This document shows, piece by piece, positions 55,985 through 64,000 of a stretch of DNA of 64,000 nt (positions are counted from its first letter, which is position 1; every line of letters begins with the position of its first letter). Both the position numbers and the translations under genes were made by a program. The stretch spans positions 203,399-267,398 of the forward strand of contig JANYGZ010000016.1 in NCBI GenBank assembly GCA_025362235.1, given 5' to 3'. Source of the stretch: Ferruginibacter sp. GTDB taxonomy: Bacteria > Bacteroidota > Bacteroidia > Chitinophagales > Chitinophagaceae. Under the pieces are notes generated by a model. The model saw only the letters and a list, made by a program, of their open reading frames with translations. It did no database searches and was not told the origin of the DNA.

Positions 55985-58252
55985 TTACAGATTGAATTTA
56001 AATTGTATACCTACAATAAAATTTTCAGGCGCCGATGGGTTAAAGAACCGGTTTCCTGCGGCGTTTAAATCATTTCCTAAACCATAGGGTGTGTTGAACG
56101 ATTTATCGTAAGAAAAATAAATTTCTCCCTGCAGCTTTTTACTGAAATCTTTTTTATACCCCAGCCTTGCAAAAAATAAATTGTATTGGGTGGCAAAAAA
56201 AGTATTTGCATCGTTTAAAGGAATCTGGTCGGTATAGCTGTAGGTTAAATTTGCATACAGGCCAATTTTAGTAATGGCGTCTGCACCGCCAACAAATACA
56301 TTGGGTGAAGTACCTGTTAATTTATTGCCGGCATAATTATTAATCCCCTGCTGATAGGTCACAAAATTGGCATTAATATATGTGTAGTTGGCCCACAGTT
56401 TCAGCTCCTGCAAAAAATAAATACTATTTTTTACCGGGTAATAATTTGCCGATAACTCAATACCCCGCTGATCTGTTTTACCTGTATTTACAAAATAATC
56501 TGACCCTGCTGCATTTCGGCGAACAACAATAGTATTGTTTAAATTAAAATAATAAATCGCCGCATTGACAAATAAAATATGGGGTATCGGTTCACCCCTG
56601 AAACCAATTTCGTAATTGATACCCTGCTCTGCTTTTAAAAAGGGATTAAATACGCCGGTAGAAGGTACTATCTCATCAATTGTAGGCGGAGAATATCCTT
56701 CGCTAACGGTAGCGTATACCCTGTAATTTTTTCCAATTTTTTTCAGCAAAGAAATGCGGGGTATCAGTACCGGGTCGTAGGTTTTATTTATTTCTTTTAC
56801 GGGATAGCTGTTAAACCGGGTAAAATCATACCCGTAATTATTATAACTAAGGCCGGCATTAATAATAAAATTTGCGGGCAGGCTGATATCTGCCTGCAAA
56901 AAAATATTGTACTGGGTTGCTCCTATCTGGTCATCAAATTGTAAGGTATCCGGCACACCCGAATTATTGCCAAATGTTCTGGAACTGATAAACCCATATT
57001 GATACTCGCCCCCAAAAAGAATGGCCAGGTTATTTTTATGGTATTGTGTAATACTGCGGCCACCAATACCCTGCTCTGCTTTTATTTGATAATTTAAGAT
57101 AGAAGGGTTACTAAAACGGGTACCCGATGTATAAATACTGGTGGTATTACTCCATTCATCGGTAAATTGATAACTATGAGAAAAGCCTATATAAAAAGTT
57201 TTATTATAAATGGCAGCCTGTTGTGCCTCGGCACTTTTAAAGGGCCCGCCTGCCGGCCTTGCCTGCCTTGGGTTAGTATTCATTTGTTTGGCTGTTAAGC
57301 CGCCTGGTGTTTGATAGTACAAGTCACCATAAAAAATATTGGTATTTATAATTTCCCTGTTATTGATTTTAAAAGAACCGCTATAGTTAACAACATCCCT
57401 GCGCATATTGGTATGCGTGCGCCAGCCATCGCTTTGAAGATGTCCGTAACTCAATGAATAGTTAGCATTCTCACTGCCTTTTCTATAAGCCACATCTGTT
57501 TCAAATAATCCCCAGCTGCCCCCTAATGAATTTACACTGATGCTGTTTTCGTTTTTATCAGCAGTGCGGCCACTTAACAACAGTACGCCTCCGGTACCGG
57601 AGCCGTACAAACTACCACCTGGGCCCTTAATAACTTCTATTTTGCCAATATTATTAAAGGCCAATAAATTCAGGTAAGTGTTACCGCTGGCATCTGTAAA
57701 AGGAATGCCGTTCCAGTAAACTTTTACATTGCGTACGCCAAAGGGAGAGCGCAATAAATTACCCCGTATCGACAACCGGTAACTACCCGGGCTTCGTTCG
57801 TCCATTTTAACTCCCGGCACAGTATTTACAGCCTGAACTAATGACACATTTCCATAACGTTCAAGGTCGGCTTTACCCAACACTGTTACTGTAACAGGAA
57901 TATTTTTTATGGTAGTATTTCTTTCAAATGCCTTCACGGTGGCTGTTGATAAAAAACTGGTATAAGGGTTCAGGCTTACTTCAATTTTTTGCGCTGTTGT
58001 ATAATATCCTGAATAAGTTATATAACCAATATAAGAAAAGCTAATATTTACTTTATCGTTGTTGTCATTAAATTGAAATACACCGGCAGAATCTGAAATA
58101 GCTACCGGTTTGTTGGCTACACTGATGGTAACGCCGGTTAATGGCATATCATTTTCAGCAGCTGACACAATACCCTTAAAGTTATTTTGTGCCATTGCAA
58201 CACTGCAAAAAAAGATCACCCAAAAAACAGTAAAGAGTTTTTTATAATACAT
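55985..58252 (-). CDS. TonB-dependent receptor
   Basis: A 755-residue outer-membrane receptor. Signal peptide ends at AMAQN; a carboxypeptidase-like domain covers about residues 24-95 (FKGIVSAAENDMPLTGVTISV...YIGYITYSGYYTT). The plug is RNTTIKNIPVTVTVLGKADLERYGNVSLVQAVNTVPGVKMDERSPGSYRLSIRGNLLRSPFGVRNVKVYWNGIPFTDASGNTY and the barrel carries YSPPTIDEIVPS...ENFIVGIQFKFNL. The plug most resembles siderophore or haem-type receptors rather than SusC. No dedicated ligand genes are nearby. The receptor is divergent from the phosphoesterase gene at 58558. Confidence 0.85.
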   Translation of the reverse strand: MYYKKLFTVFWVIFFCSVAMAQNNFKGIVSAAENDMPLTGVTISVANKPVAISDSAGVFQFNDNNDKVNISFSYIGYITYSGYYTTAQKIEVSLNPYTSFLSTATVKAFERNTTIKNIPVTVTVLGKADLERYGNVSLVQAVNTVPGVKMDERSPGSYRLSIRGNLLRSPFGVRNVKVYWNGIPFTDASGNTYLNLLAFNNIGKIEVIKGPGGSLYGSGTGGVLLLSGRTADKNENSISVNSLGGSWGLFETDVAYRKGSENANYSLSYGHLQSDGWRTHTNMRRDVVNYSGSFKINNREIINTNIFYGDLYYQTPGGLTAKQMNTNPRQARPAGGPFKSAEAQQAAIYNKTFYIGFSHSYQFTDEWSNTTSIYTSGTRFSNPSILNYQIKAEQGIGGRSITQYHKNNLAILFGGEYQYGFISSRTFGNNSGVPDTLQFDDQIGATQYNIFLQADISLPANFIINAGLSYNNYGYDFTRFNSYPVKEINKTYDPVLIPRISLLKKIGKNYRVYATVSEGYSPPTIDEIVPSTGVFNPFLKAEQGINYEIGFRGEPIPHILFVNAAIYYFNLNNTIVVRRNAAGSDYFVNTGKTDQRGIELSANYYPVKNSIYFLQELKLWANYTYINANFVTYQQGINNYAGNKLTGTSPNVFVGGADAITKIGLYANLTYSYTDQIPLNDANTFFATQYNLFFARLGYKKDFSKKLQGEIYFSYDKSFNTPYGLGNDLNAAGNRFFNPSAPENFIVGIQFKFNL

Positions 58253-58557
58253 GTTGATTTATAAAATATTCATGTGCAAGTAATGCAATTTAAATGCTTT
58301 TAGCAACAACAAATAAATAACTATTACTAATTGTTTACTTTTTAATTGTACCATTGGTTAAAAGTATACACATATTATTTTCAATATTTTTTACAAACGC
58401 TTTTACAAATAACCATCAGTTTTTTAACCTGGTAAATAAAATGTAAAGTACGCCGCTATTTGCCGGGAGTTTATCAATTTTAAGTATATTTATTTATCAG
58501 TAAGCAATTACAATTATTTTGCATTAGCTTTTTACCTTAGAAATTAAAAATGATTTA
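58253..58557. promoter_or_regulatory. divergent intergenic region before the TonB receptor and first phosphoesterase
   Basis: About 305 bases. The segment near 58468-58512 (ATCAATTTTAAGTATATTTA core) recurs at about 59727-59760 ahead of the second phosphoesterase gene, so the promoter region was copied together with the gene or is kept for a shared control. Confidence 0.55.
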
Positions 58558-59685
58558 ATGAAAAAAATTGTACTTATATTTTTCCCATTGTTTTTTGCAA
58601 CATGCGCATTTATCAATAATCATACTCCTTTACCACCCGGTAAAAGTGAAACAGCAATACAGTTTGATGGCCCTTTTGTATTGTACAAAAGCGGCAAAGT
58701 ATTTGTAAAATATATTTATGAAGATGACGGGGTTATGTCTACACGTATAGATACTGCTACGCTTACCGATAAAACCAATTTACTGCTAACTGTATTAACT
58801 GATAAGGCTGATAAAACATTTTCTGTACGGTTAAAAAATAATTTACAAGTTGAAAAAAGTGAATATAAAAAACCAGTCAAACTGGTGGCCATTTCAGATA
58901 TCGAAGGAAACTTTGAGGCTTTTAGAAAATTATTGCAGAATTGTGGCGTAATTGATACAAGTTTTAACTGGACTTTTGGTGATGGTGACCTTGTGCTGGC
59001 AGGTGATTTTTTTGACCGGGGCATTGAGGTTACTGAGGTACTGTGGCTTATTTATTCGTTGGAAGATAAGGCAAAAGCGGCCGGTGGTTATGTTCATTTT
59101 ATTTTGGGCAATCATGAAATAATGAACCTTAGCGGCGACCTTCGTTATTTACCGTCGAAGTATGTTCAGGATGCGGAATTACTTAATGAAAATTATTCCT
59201 TTGGTTTGCTTGGTAAAAATTCAGAATTAGGCAGATGGCTTAACACCAAAAATATTATTGAGAAAATAGGAGATATGTTATTTGTACATGGAGGTATCTC
59301 TGTTGAAATCAATAGAATGAATGTTTCTCTTAACCGGATCAATGAACTGGCAAGACCTTATTATGCAGACCATCAATATATTTATAATGATCAAAGAATA
59401 GGGTTGATTTTTGGTGAAACAGGGCCATTCTGGTACCGTGGTTATTACAAAGGAAACCCATTAGCTTCCATTGATCAAATTGACAATACACTTGAAGTAT
59501 TTAATGTAAAACATATTATTACCGGCCATTGCGTTATAGCAGATACGATAAGTGTTTTACACGATGGCAAATTGATTAATTTGGATGTTCATCATGCAGG
59601 CGGATATTCAGAAGCATTATTTATTGAAGGTGAAAAGCAATTTCGTATTACCAAGAATGGAGAAAAAATTCCATTGATAGAATAA
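58558..59685 (+). CDS. secreted calcineurin-like metallophosphoesterase, copy 1
   Basis: A 375-residue protein with an N-terminal hydrophobic signal (MKKIVLIFFPLFFATCAFI). Residues about 107-350 are a PPP-type phosphatase domain, close to Shewanella-like and ApaH-like phosphatases. Motifs: SDIEGN (D114xE116), GDFFDRG (D150, D153, R154), GNHE (H186), FVHGGIS and ITGHC. The first motif has Glu where the usual GDxHG has His, so one metal ligand is changed. LDVHHAGG and SEALFI near the end are shared by both copies. Function is unknown; a phosphatase for protein or nucleotide in the periplasm is likely. It is followed 129 bases later by a close paralogue. Confidence 0.84.
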   Translation: MKKIVLIFFPLFFATCAFINNHTPLPPGKSETAIQFDGPFVLYKSGKVFVKYIYEDDGVMSTRIDTATLTDKTNLLLTVLTDKADKTFSVRLKNNLQVEKSEYKKPVKLVAISDIEGNFEAFRKLLQNCGVIDTSFNWTFGDGDLVLAGDFFDRGIEVTEVLWLIYSLEDKAKAAGGYVHFILGNHEIMNLSGDLRYLPSKYVQDAELLNENYSFGLLGKNSELGRWLNTKNIIEKIGDMLFVHGGISVEINRMNVSLNRINELARPYYADHQYIYNDQRIGLIFGETGPFWYRGYYKGNPLASIDQIDNTLEVFNVKHIITGHCVIADTISVLHDGKLINLDVHHAGGYSEALFIEGEKQFRITKNGEKIPLIE

Positions 59686-59813
59686 TAGCGGCTTGATTCG
59701 CCGAAGACCGCATGTGCTGATTTTTCATCAATTTTAAGTATATTTATTATTCAGCAGGCAATCTAAACTACAGGTGGCCTGCTATTTACCAGCAATATTT
59801 TAAAACAGATTTA

Positions 59814-60944
59814 ATGAAAAAAATTGCTATCTCTTTTTTCCCTTTGGTTTTTGGTGGCTATTTTTTTGTCAATAACATTACCCCTTTGCAGGGCATTAAC
59901 GATATGGCAGTAAAACAATATGATGGTCCTTATGTTTTGTACAACAACAATGATATGTATGTAAAATATATATTTGAAGATAGTGGAAGCAGAACCGGGC
60001 ATACAGATAGTTTTGCTATTTCTGACAAAACCACTCTATCTCTTAAAGTATCAACTGATGAACCTGGTAAAACATTTTCTGTACAATTAAAGAATAAATT
60101 ACAAGCAGAGAAAAGTGAATATAAAAAGCCAAATAAGCTGGTTGCTATTTCAGATATTGAAGGCAACTTTGATGCCTTTAGAATATTATTACAGAATTGC
60201 GGTGTAATTGACACAAGTTATAACTGGACTTTTGGAGATGGCAACCTTGTATTGGTGGGTGATTTTTTTGATAGGGGTGACCATGTTACGGAAGTGTTAT
60301 GGCTTATTTATTCATTGGAAGAAAAAGCAAAAGCTGCAGGTGGTTATGTTCACTTTATACTTGGCAATCATGAAATAATGAACCTTAGCGGAGATCTCCG
60401 CTATTTACCGCCAAAATATATTCAGGATGCAGAATTATTAAACGAAAATTATACCAGCGGCCTATACGGCAAAAATTCTGAATTAGGCAGGTGGTTAAGA
60501 ACAAAAAATATCATCGAAAAAGTAGGAGACTTCCTATTTATGCATGGTGGAATATCTGCTCAAATGAATAATATGGATATTTCATCTTTAAGCCGGATCA
60601 ATGATATGGCCCGCCCCTTTTATGCGGATAGTACCTATAATTATAATGACCCCAGGCTTGAATTAATTTTTGGCGATGCGGGGCCTTTTTGGTATCGTGG
60701 TTATTACATGGGAAGCCCAAGAGCTACTACCAATCAAATTGATAGTACACTGGATAAATTCGATGTAAAACATATAGTTACTGGCCACTGCATTATCGCT
60801 GATACCATCGCTGCTTTTCACAATGGTAAATTAATTGATTTAGATGTTCATCATGCAGAAGGGCATTCTGAAGCATTATTGATAGAAGATGGAAAGTATT
60901 ATCATGTAAGTAAACAGGGGCAAAAAATTTTATTGATGCAGTAA
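59814..60944 (+). CDS. secreted calcineurin-like metallophosphoesterase, copy 2
   Basis: A 376-residue paralogue of the gene at 58558, alike along its whole length, with the same SDIEGN, GDFFDRG, GNHE, FMHGGIS and VTGHC motifs and the same His-to-Glu change in the first motif. The signal region MKKIAISFFPLVFGGYFFV lacks the Cys of copy 1. Differences concentrate in the N-terminal 100 residues and in the loop after FLFMHGGISAQMNNMD. Clearly a tandem duplication with its 5' region copied too. Retention of all active-site residues in both copies argues that both are active. Confidence 0.84.
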   Translation: MKKIAISFFPLVFGGYFFVNNITPLQGINDMAVKQYDGPYVLYNNNDMYVKYIFEDSGSRTGHTDSFAISDKTTLSLKVSTDEPGKTFSVQLKNKLQAEKSEYKKPNKLVAISDIEGNFDAFRILLQNCGVIDTSYNWTFGDGNLVLVGDFFDRGDHVTEVLWLIYSLEEKAKAAGGYVHFILGNHEIMNLSGDLRYLPPKYIQDAELLNENYTSGLYGKNSELGRWLRTKNIIEKVGDFLFMHGGISAQMNNMDISSLSRINDMARPFYADSTYNYNDPRLELIFGDAGPFWYRGYYMGSPRATTNQIDSTLDKFDVKHIVTGHCIIADTIAAFHNGKLIDLDVHHAEGHSEALLIEDGKYYHVSKQGQKILLMQ

Positions 60945-60966
60945 TTTACTGTCAACAGCGGCAACC

Positions 60967-61170
60967 CTAAATTGAAGTATTGTATTTTTCCAGTAAATCT
61001 TTTATACAGTTGCTGCACATACACCCGGCAAACTGCTTACTGATATATTCCTGCTCTTTTGCATTTACAGCAATACCATAACATTGGCATTTATTAATAA
61101 CTGCGGCATTGCATTTAAATGCAATGCCGCAGCGGGGACATTTTTTATTTTGTGCAATGACTGTTTCCAA
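60967..61170 (-). CDS. cysteine-rich CWC family protein
   Basis: A 67-residue protein with nine Cys: KKCPRCGIAFKCNA, KCQCYGIAV, and FAGCMCSNCIKDLL. The CPxCG...C...CxC plan matches the short Cys-rich CWC proteins that commonly lie next to cobalamin-uptake genes. It probably binds a metal such as zinc or iron. It ends the BtuB transcript: its start is 14 bases after the receptor stop, so it should be under control of the cobalamin riboswitch. Confidence 0.8.
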   Translation of the reverse strand: METVIAQNKKCPRCGIAFKCNAAVINKCQCYGIAVNAKEQEYISKQFAGCMCSNCIKDLLEKYNTSI

Positions 61171-61184
61171 TAAAAATATTTAAT

Positions 61185-63134
61185 TTAAAAGCTTGCAGTA
61201 ACTCCAACAGCAAAATTAAACTCACGGCTATTATACCCTACAATATCAGTATATTTTTGATTGGTGATATTTCTAAGGTTAACAAAAGCAGTAAATTGTT
61301 TGATAAAATTATAACCGGTATAAAAATCAACGGTGTAATACTGTGGCATTACAGTAGGCCCTGCATCATATTCTCCTTTTAACCTGGTACCAACAAAACG
61401 AAAGGAAGGTACAATGGTTAACTGTTTTATTGGCGTTAAAGTTAAGGTACTGTAAAAAGTAAAATTAGGCCGGCGATACAGGTTCTTTAATTTAACCTCA
61501 TCATTTTTCCCCTCTCCATCCACATACGTAAAATTATTTGCCCAGTTACCTATTTTACCAACTGCGATGGTACTTTCTACTTCAAATCCGTAATCATTTT
61601 GATTACCACCATTAATGTATTGATTGCTGTAAGTTACCGGGTCTTGATAAAAAACTATCAGGTGCCTGATATCTCTTTTAAACCCCACAATCCTTAAGGA
61701 ATTCATTTTGTTATTGCTAAAACTTTGTACGCCCACTTCGTAATTATTACTTTCTTCGGGTTGAAGGCCAGTATTGCCATACTCGCTGTACAATTGGTAT
61801 AAAGAAGGCACTTTGTAGGCTGAAGAAATATTTACAAATACCCTGTTATTGTCATCAATATTATACGATGGGTTGAATGAGTAAGTTGCATTGCTGCCAT
61901 AAATACTATTGTTATTATACCTTATACCAGCTTCTGCATAAAACCCTTGCAGGTTTAATAATAATAAAGATGCATACACAGAATAATTGGTTGTTTTTGC
62001 ACTGTCTTTTCCAAGTGCCGATTCATACTGATACCATTGATACCTTCCCTCACTATAATATCTGCCAGAACCAACAACATTTTGATCAGTATTTTGTGCA
62101 ACCCGTTGCATGCCGCCTACCAGGGAAATTTTAGTGCCTAAATTAAAGTTGCCATATATTTCAGAAACATAAGAATTGCCTTTATAACTACTCTTATTAT
62201 AATCGCGGTTTTCAGCTAAACTTGTAGTGTCATTTAATAACGACCTATTCGCATTTACCAACGTATTTGTAAAATGTAATGTCCCTTTTTTTAACTGGTA
62301 AAGAAGTACCAGTGAATTAACCGCATTGGCATTTTTTCCTGTATAATCTTTATCATCTTTAAAGGCACCGGCATCAAGGTCACTATTATATTTTCCATAA
62401 TTCGTCATAAACGAAGCTGAAAATTTTGTTGTAAAAGTATAACCGATATTTGCCTGGAAATTATTTTGATTAAAGCCATCTTTATCAAACCCGCCATTAC
62501 CGGTTGTATCTTTTGCAGAAGAAAAACCCTTACTGTTAATATGATTGTAAGTAAGGTTGTAGGTAAACTTATCGAGTTTACCGTTGATACCCGCATTGCC
62601 CCTGAAGGTATTGTAACTGCCGTAAGATATAGTTGCAGTTGGGCTTATCTTATTGGCGCCTCCCTTTTTAGTGATAATATTGATTACACCTGCAACAGCA
62701 TCGCTGCCCCACAAGGTACTTTGTGCGCCCTTTAAAATTTCTATTCTTTCAATTTGGGAAGGGTTAATAGAATTAAGGTCGAAAGAATTGTCGATACGGG
62801 AAGGGTCTCCCACCGGAATGCCATCCATTAAAATTAGGGTGTTGCCCGATGAAGCACCACGAAGGTAATTATCCGGGTTAGTGCCAAGCGTATTATTGGC
62901 GCCATTTACGTACATGCCTGCCTGGTAGTTGAGTATTTCTGCAATTGATTTACCTGTGTTTCTTAACAAGGTTGCCTGGTCAATTACAATAACTACTTTA
63001 CCAGTTTGCGATTGTTTGATGGGTGTTTTGGTAGCGGTAATTACCACTTCATCTAAATTTACTTTGCTACTGTCCTGCGCATACAAATGACTACTGATTA
63101 TTACAGCAGTCACCAATAAAATTTTCTTTTTCAT
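61185..63134 (-). CDS. btuB: BtuB-like TonB-dependent cobalamin receptor
   Basis: A 649-residue outer-membrane receptor with signal MKKKILLVTAVIISSHLYAQ, a TonB-box region (VNLDEVVITATK), plug motifs (SIAEILNYQAGMYVNGANNTLGTNPDNYLRGASSGNTLILMDGIPVGDPSRIDNSFDLNSINPSQIERIEILKGAQSTLWGSDAVAGVINIITKKG) and a C-terminal barrel ending in FAVGVTASF. There is no carboxypeptidase-like domain, as usual for BtuB. The cobalamin riboswitch in its leader strongly supports vitamin B12 or a related corrinoid as ligand. The Cys-rich CWC gene follows directly. Confidence 0.9.
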   Translation of the reverse strand: MKKKILLVTAVIISSHLYAQDSSKVNLDEVVITATKTPIKQSQTGKVVIVIDQATLLRNTGKSIAEILNYQAGMYVNGANNTLGTNPDNYLRGASSGNTLILMDGIPVGDPSRIDNSFDLNSINPSQIERIEILKGAQSTLWGSDAVAGVINIITKKGGANKISPTATISYGSYNTFRGNAGINGKLDKFTYNLTYNHINSKGFSSAKDTTGNGGFDKDGFNQNNFQANIGYTFTTKFSASFMTNYGKYNSDLDAGAFKDDKDYTGKNANAVNSLVLLYQLKKGTLHFTNTLVNANRSLLNDTTSLAENRDYNKSSYKGNSYVSEIYGNFNLGTKISLVGGMQRVAQNTDQNVVGSGRYYSEGRYQWYQYESALGKDSAKTTNYSVYASLLLLNLQGFYAEAGIRYNNNSIYGSNATYSFNPSYNIDDNNRVFVNISSAYKVPSLYQLYSEYGNTGLQPEESNNYEVGVQSFSNNKMNSLRIVGFKRDIRHLIVFYQDPVTYSNQYINGGNQNDYGFEVESTIAVGKIGNWANNFTYVDGEGKNDEVKLKNLYRRPNFTFYSTLTLTPIKQLTIVPSFRFVGTRLKGEYDAGPTVMPQYYTVDFYTGYNFIKQFTAFVNLRNITNQKYTDIVGYNSREFNFAVGVTASF

Positions 63135-63271
63135 TTTTTGAAAAATTTTTTGTGACTGCTTTCGGAAAATTCAGGTAAAGATAATTTTATACAATACCTG
63201 TTAGAAATATAAATGCCTTTCAGCGCTTACACTCCATGCCTTTCACCCGAAAGCCGTGAATGAATAAATGT

Positions 63272-63480
63272 GATGCCTGGCAGGTCTTCTGGCTTGAAGC
63301 ATTATTGAAACCTTCCCATTCCGCATTGGTTGGAACAGTGGTGAATCTTCAGTAATTTTTATCTTCCTTTTAGCCTTCCGCCAAATGGCAGAGAGGTTTA
63401 CGAGGAGCTTCTTACAGCTACGGGGATAGCGCCGGAATTACACCGGCTTCCCTTTTAATTTTCTGCATTGAAGCAGAAAA
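63272..63480 (-). ncRNA. cobalamin riboswitch
   Basis: On the minus strand the leader of btuB has the conserved blocks of the B12 aptamer in order: GAAGCCGGTG, AATTCCGGCGCTATCCCCG, TAGCTGTAA, ACCACTG (B12 box region), GAATGGGAAGG and AAGCCAGAAGACCTGCC. The ends pair as expected. It lies about 140 bases upstream of the start codon. Binding of adenosylcobalamin or a related form should reduce btuB expression, as known for this class. Confidence 0.93.
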
Positions 63481-63493
63481 ACCAAACTCGCTG

Positions 63494-63501
63494 CAAATGT
63501 A
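63494..63501 (-). promoter_or_regulatory. possible -7 element of the riboswitch-btuB transcript
   Basis: Reads TACATTTG on the minus strand, an exact TAnnTTTG match, and would start transcription a few bases before the riboswitch. A matching TTG at -33 is not obvious. Confidence 0.45.
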
Positions 63502-63917
63502 AGGATATTGTTTTTTAATAGATAAAATAAAAATGTTGATTCGAAGCAACACTTTTATGTAAAGATTAATATTGCTGATATTACACGCAAGCTTTTACAA
63601 GAAAAAGGTACGCATAAACATTTCTTTTATTTAAGTAGTTGTTTGTGCGTTGGCAAAGTTTTGTAATAATGGTAATTGAACATTTCAACCTACAGTTATT
63701 ATGTTAAACCAATGTTTTGCTAATGCATTAGAAACAATATTACTTACTGAAAACTTATTCCATAATAATACTGATCGTTGTTTGTTGTATTTATTTTGTA
63801 GTTGGCTCCTGTTATTACATCAAACTTATCAATACTTACATTTGTCGGAACTTATAAATCATCTAACTTTTCTAAACGCTTTTTTAATTTGTAAAAGGCT
63901 TTCATTATCTTTTCAGT
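63502..63917. other. intergenic before the permease gene
   Basis: About 415 bases, AT-rich, between the divergent btuB leader and the permease start. A 77-codon frame within it is not supported by codon use or family features. Confidence 0.4.
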
Positions 63918-64000
63918 ATGCAAGTAAAAAATAAACTGAACCTTTTTTCCTTTACCATGATTGTTGTAGGGCTTGTAATTGGTATGGGCATTTTTAGAAC
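63918..64000 (+). CDS. APC family amino acid permease, N-terminus only
   Basis: A frame I translated by hand begins with ATG at 63918 and runs off the right edge. The 27 visible residues start MQVKNKLNLFSFTMIVVG and go on to LVIGMGIFR. The GxGIF turn in the first helix is the signature of the amino acid/polyamine/organocation family. Too little is visible to name a substrate. Confidence 0.7.
   Translation, partial: MQVKNKLNLFSFTMIVVGLVIGMGIFR

Noticed and set aside
63701..63934. 77-codon plus-strand ORF
   Set aside because: Leu/His-rich composition without family features; it overlaps the clear permease start at 63918 in another frame.

Overview
The window reads as chromosomal DNA from a member of the Bacteroidota, most likely a Chitinophagaceae-type soil or freshwater bacterium. 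The signs are AT-rich intergenic DNA, TonB receptors with carboxypeptidase-like N-terminal domains, DUF5686, DUF1080, NIPSNAP and GH127 proteins, a complete sphingolipid gene set, and -7 elements of the form TAnnTTTG. This placement is an inference from gene content; no rRNA gene is present.

Layout. 0-9 kb: a minus-strand sphingolipid island (MarR regulator, serine palmitoyltransferase, GNAT-type ceramide synthase, ceramide reductase, then DUF5686, a fatty-acid hydroxylase, a CDP-alcohol phosphotransferase and a GtrA-like membrane protein). 9.4-25.3 kb: a sugar oxidation cluster with aldo/keto reductase, Tat-exported TIM barrels, an esterase, a GMC dehydrogenase with its small subunit and a second GMC copy, an MFS porter, a Gfo/Idh/MocA dehydrogenase, a lipoprotein cytochrome c, two DUF1080 proteins, ThuA and NIPSNAP. 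This is the gene set expected for glucoside 3-dehydrogenase and 3-keto-glycoside breakdown. 25.4-34 kb: a lone cNMP-binding protein, an HD hydrolase, a repeat-containing secreted protein, an outer-membrane barrel, and an operon of TonB receptor, LytS-like kinase and LytTR regulator.

34.4-42 kb is an accessory island: a DUF1016 remnant, then a type I restriction-modification operon in the order hsdR, KilA-N gene, GxxExxY gene, hsdM, hsdS. hsdR carries a one-base frameshift inside Walker A. The GxxExxY gene sits between inverted arrays of a 5-nt word repeated about every 9 nt. 42-49 kb: an ECF sigma factor with a cupin anti-sigma-like partner, a DUF1826 protein, a stand-alone TIR protein with a GIFT-like C-terminal domain, a pair of covarying hairpins, a VCBS-repeat protein, a CheY-like protein and a DUF4337 protein. 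50-55 kb: a plant-polysaccharide group (GH43-like, a frameshifted parallel beta-helix protein, GH127). 55-64 kb: tRNA-Arg(CCG), MarC, a TonB receptor, two tandem metallophosphoesterases, a CWC protein and BtuB under a cobalamin riboswitch, and the start of an APC permease at the right edge.

The best candidates for something undescribed are the TIR-GIFT protein, the GxxExxY cassette with 9-nt periodic inverted ends together with a gene-less look-alike at 23.5 kb, and the palindromes with CGAATTCG cores around and inside the KilA-N gene. All family assignments were made by eye from motifs; no database search was run.
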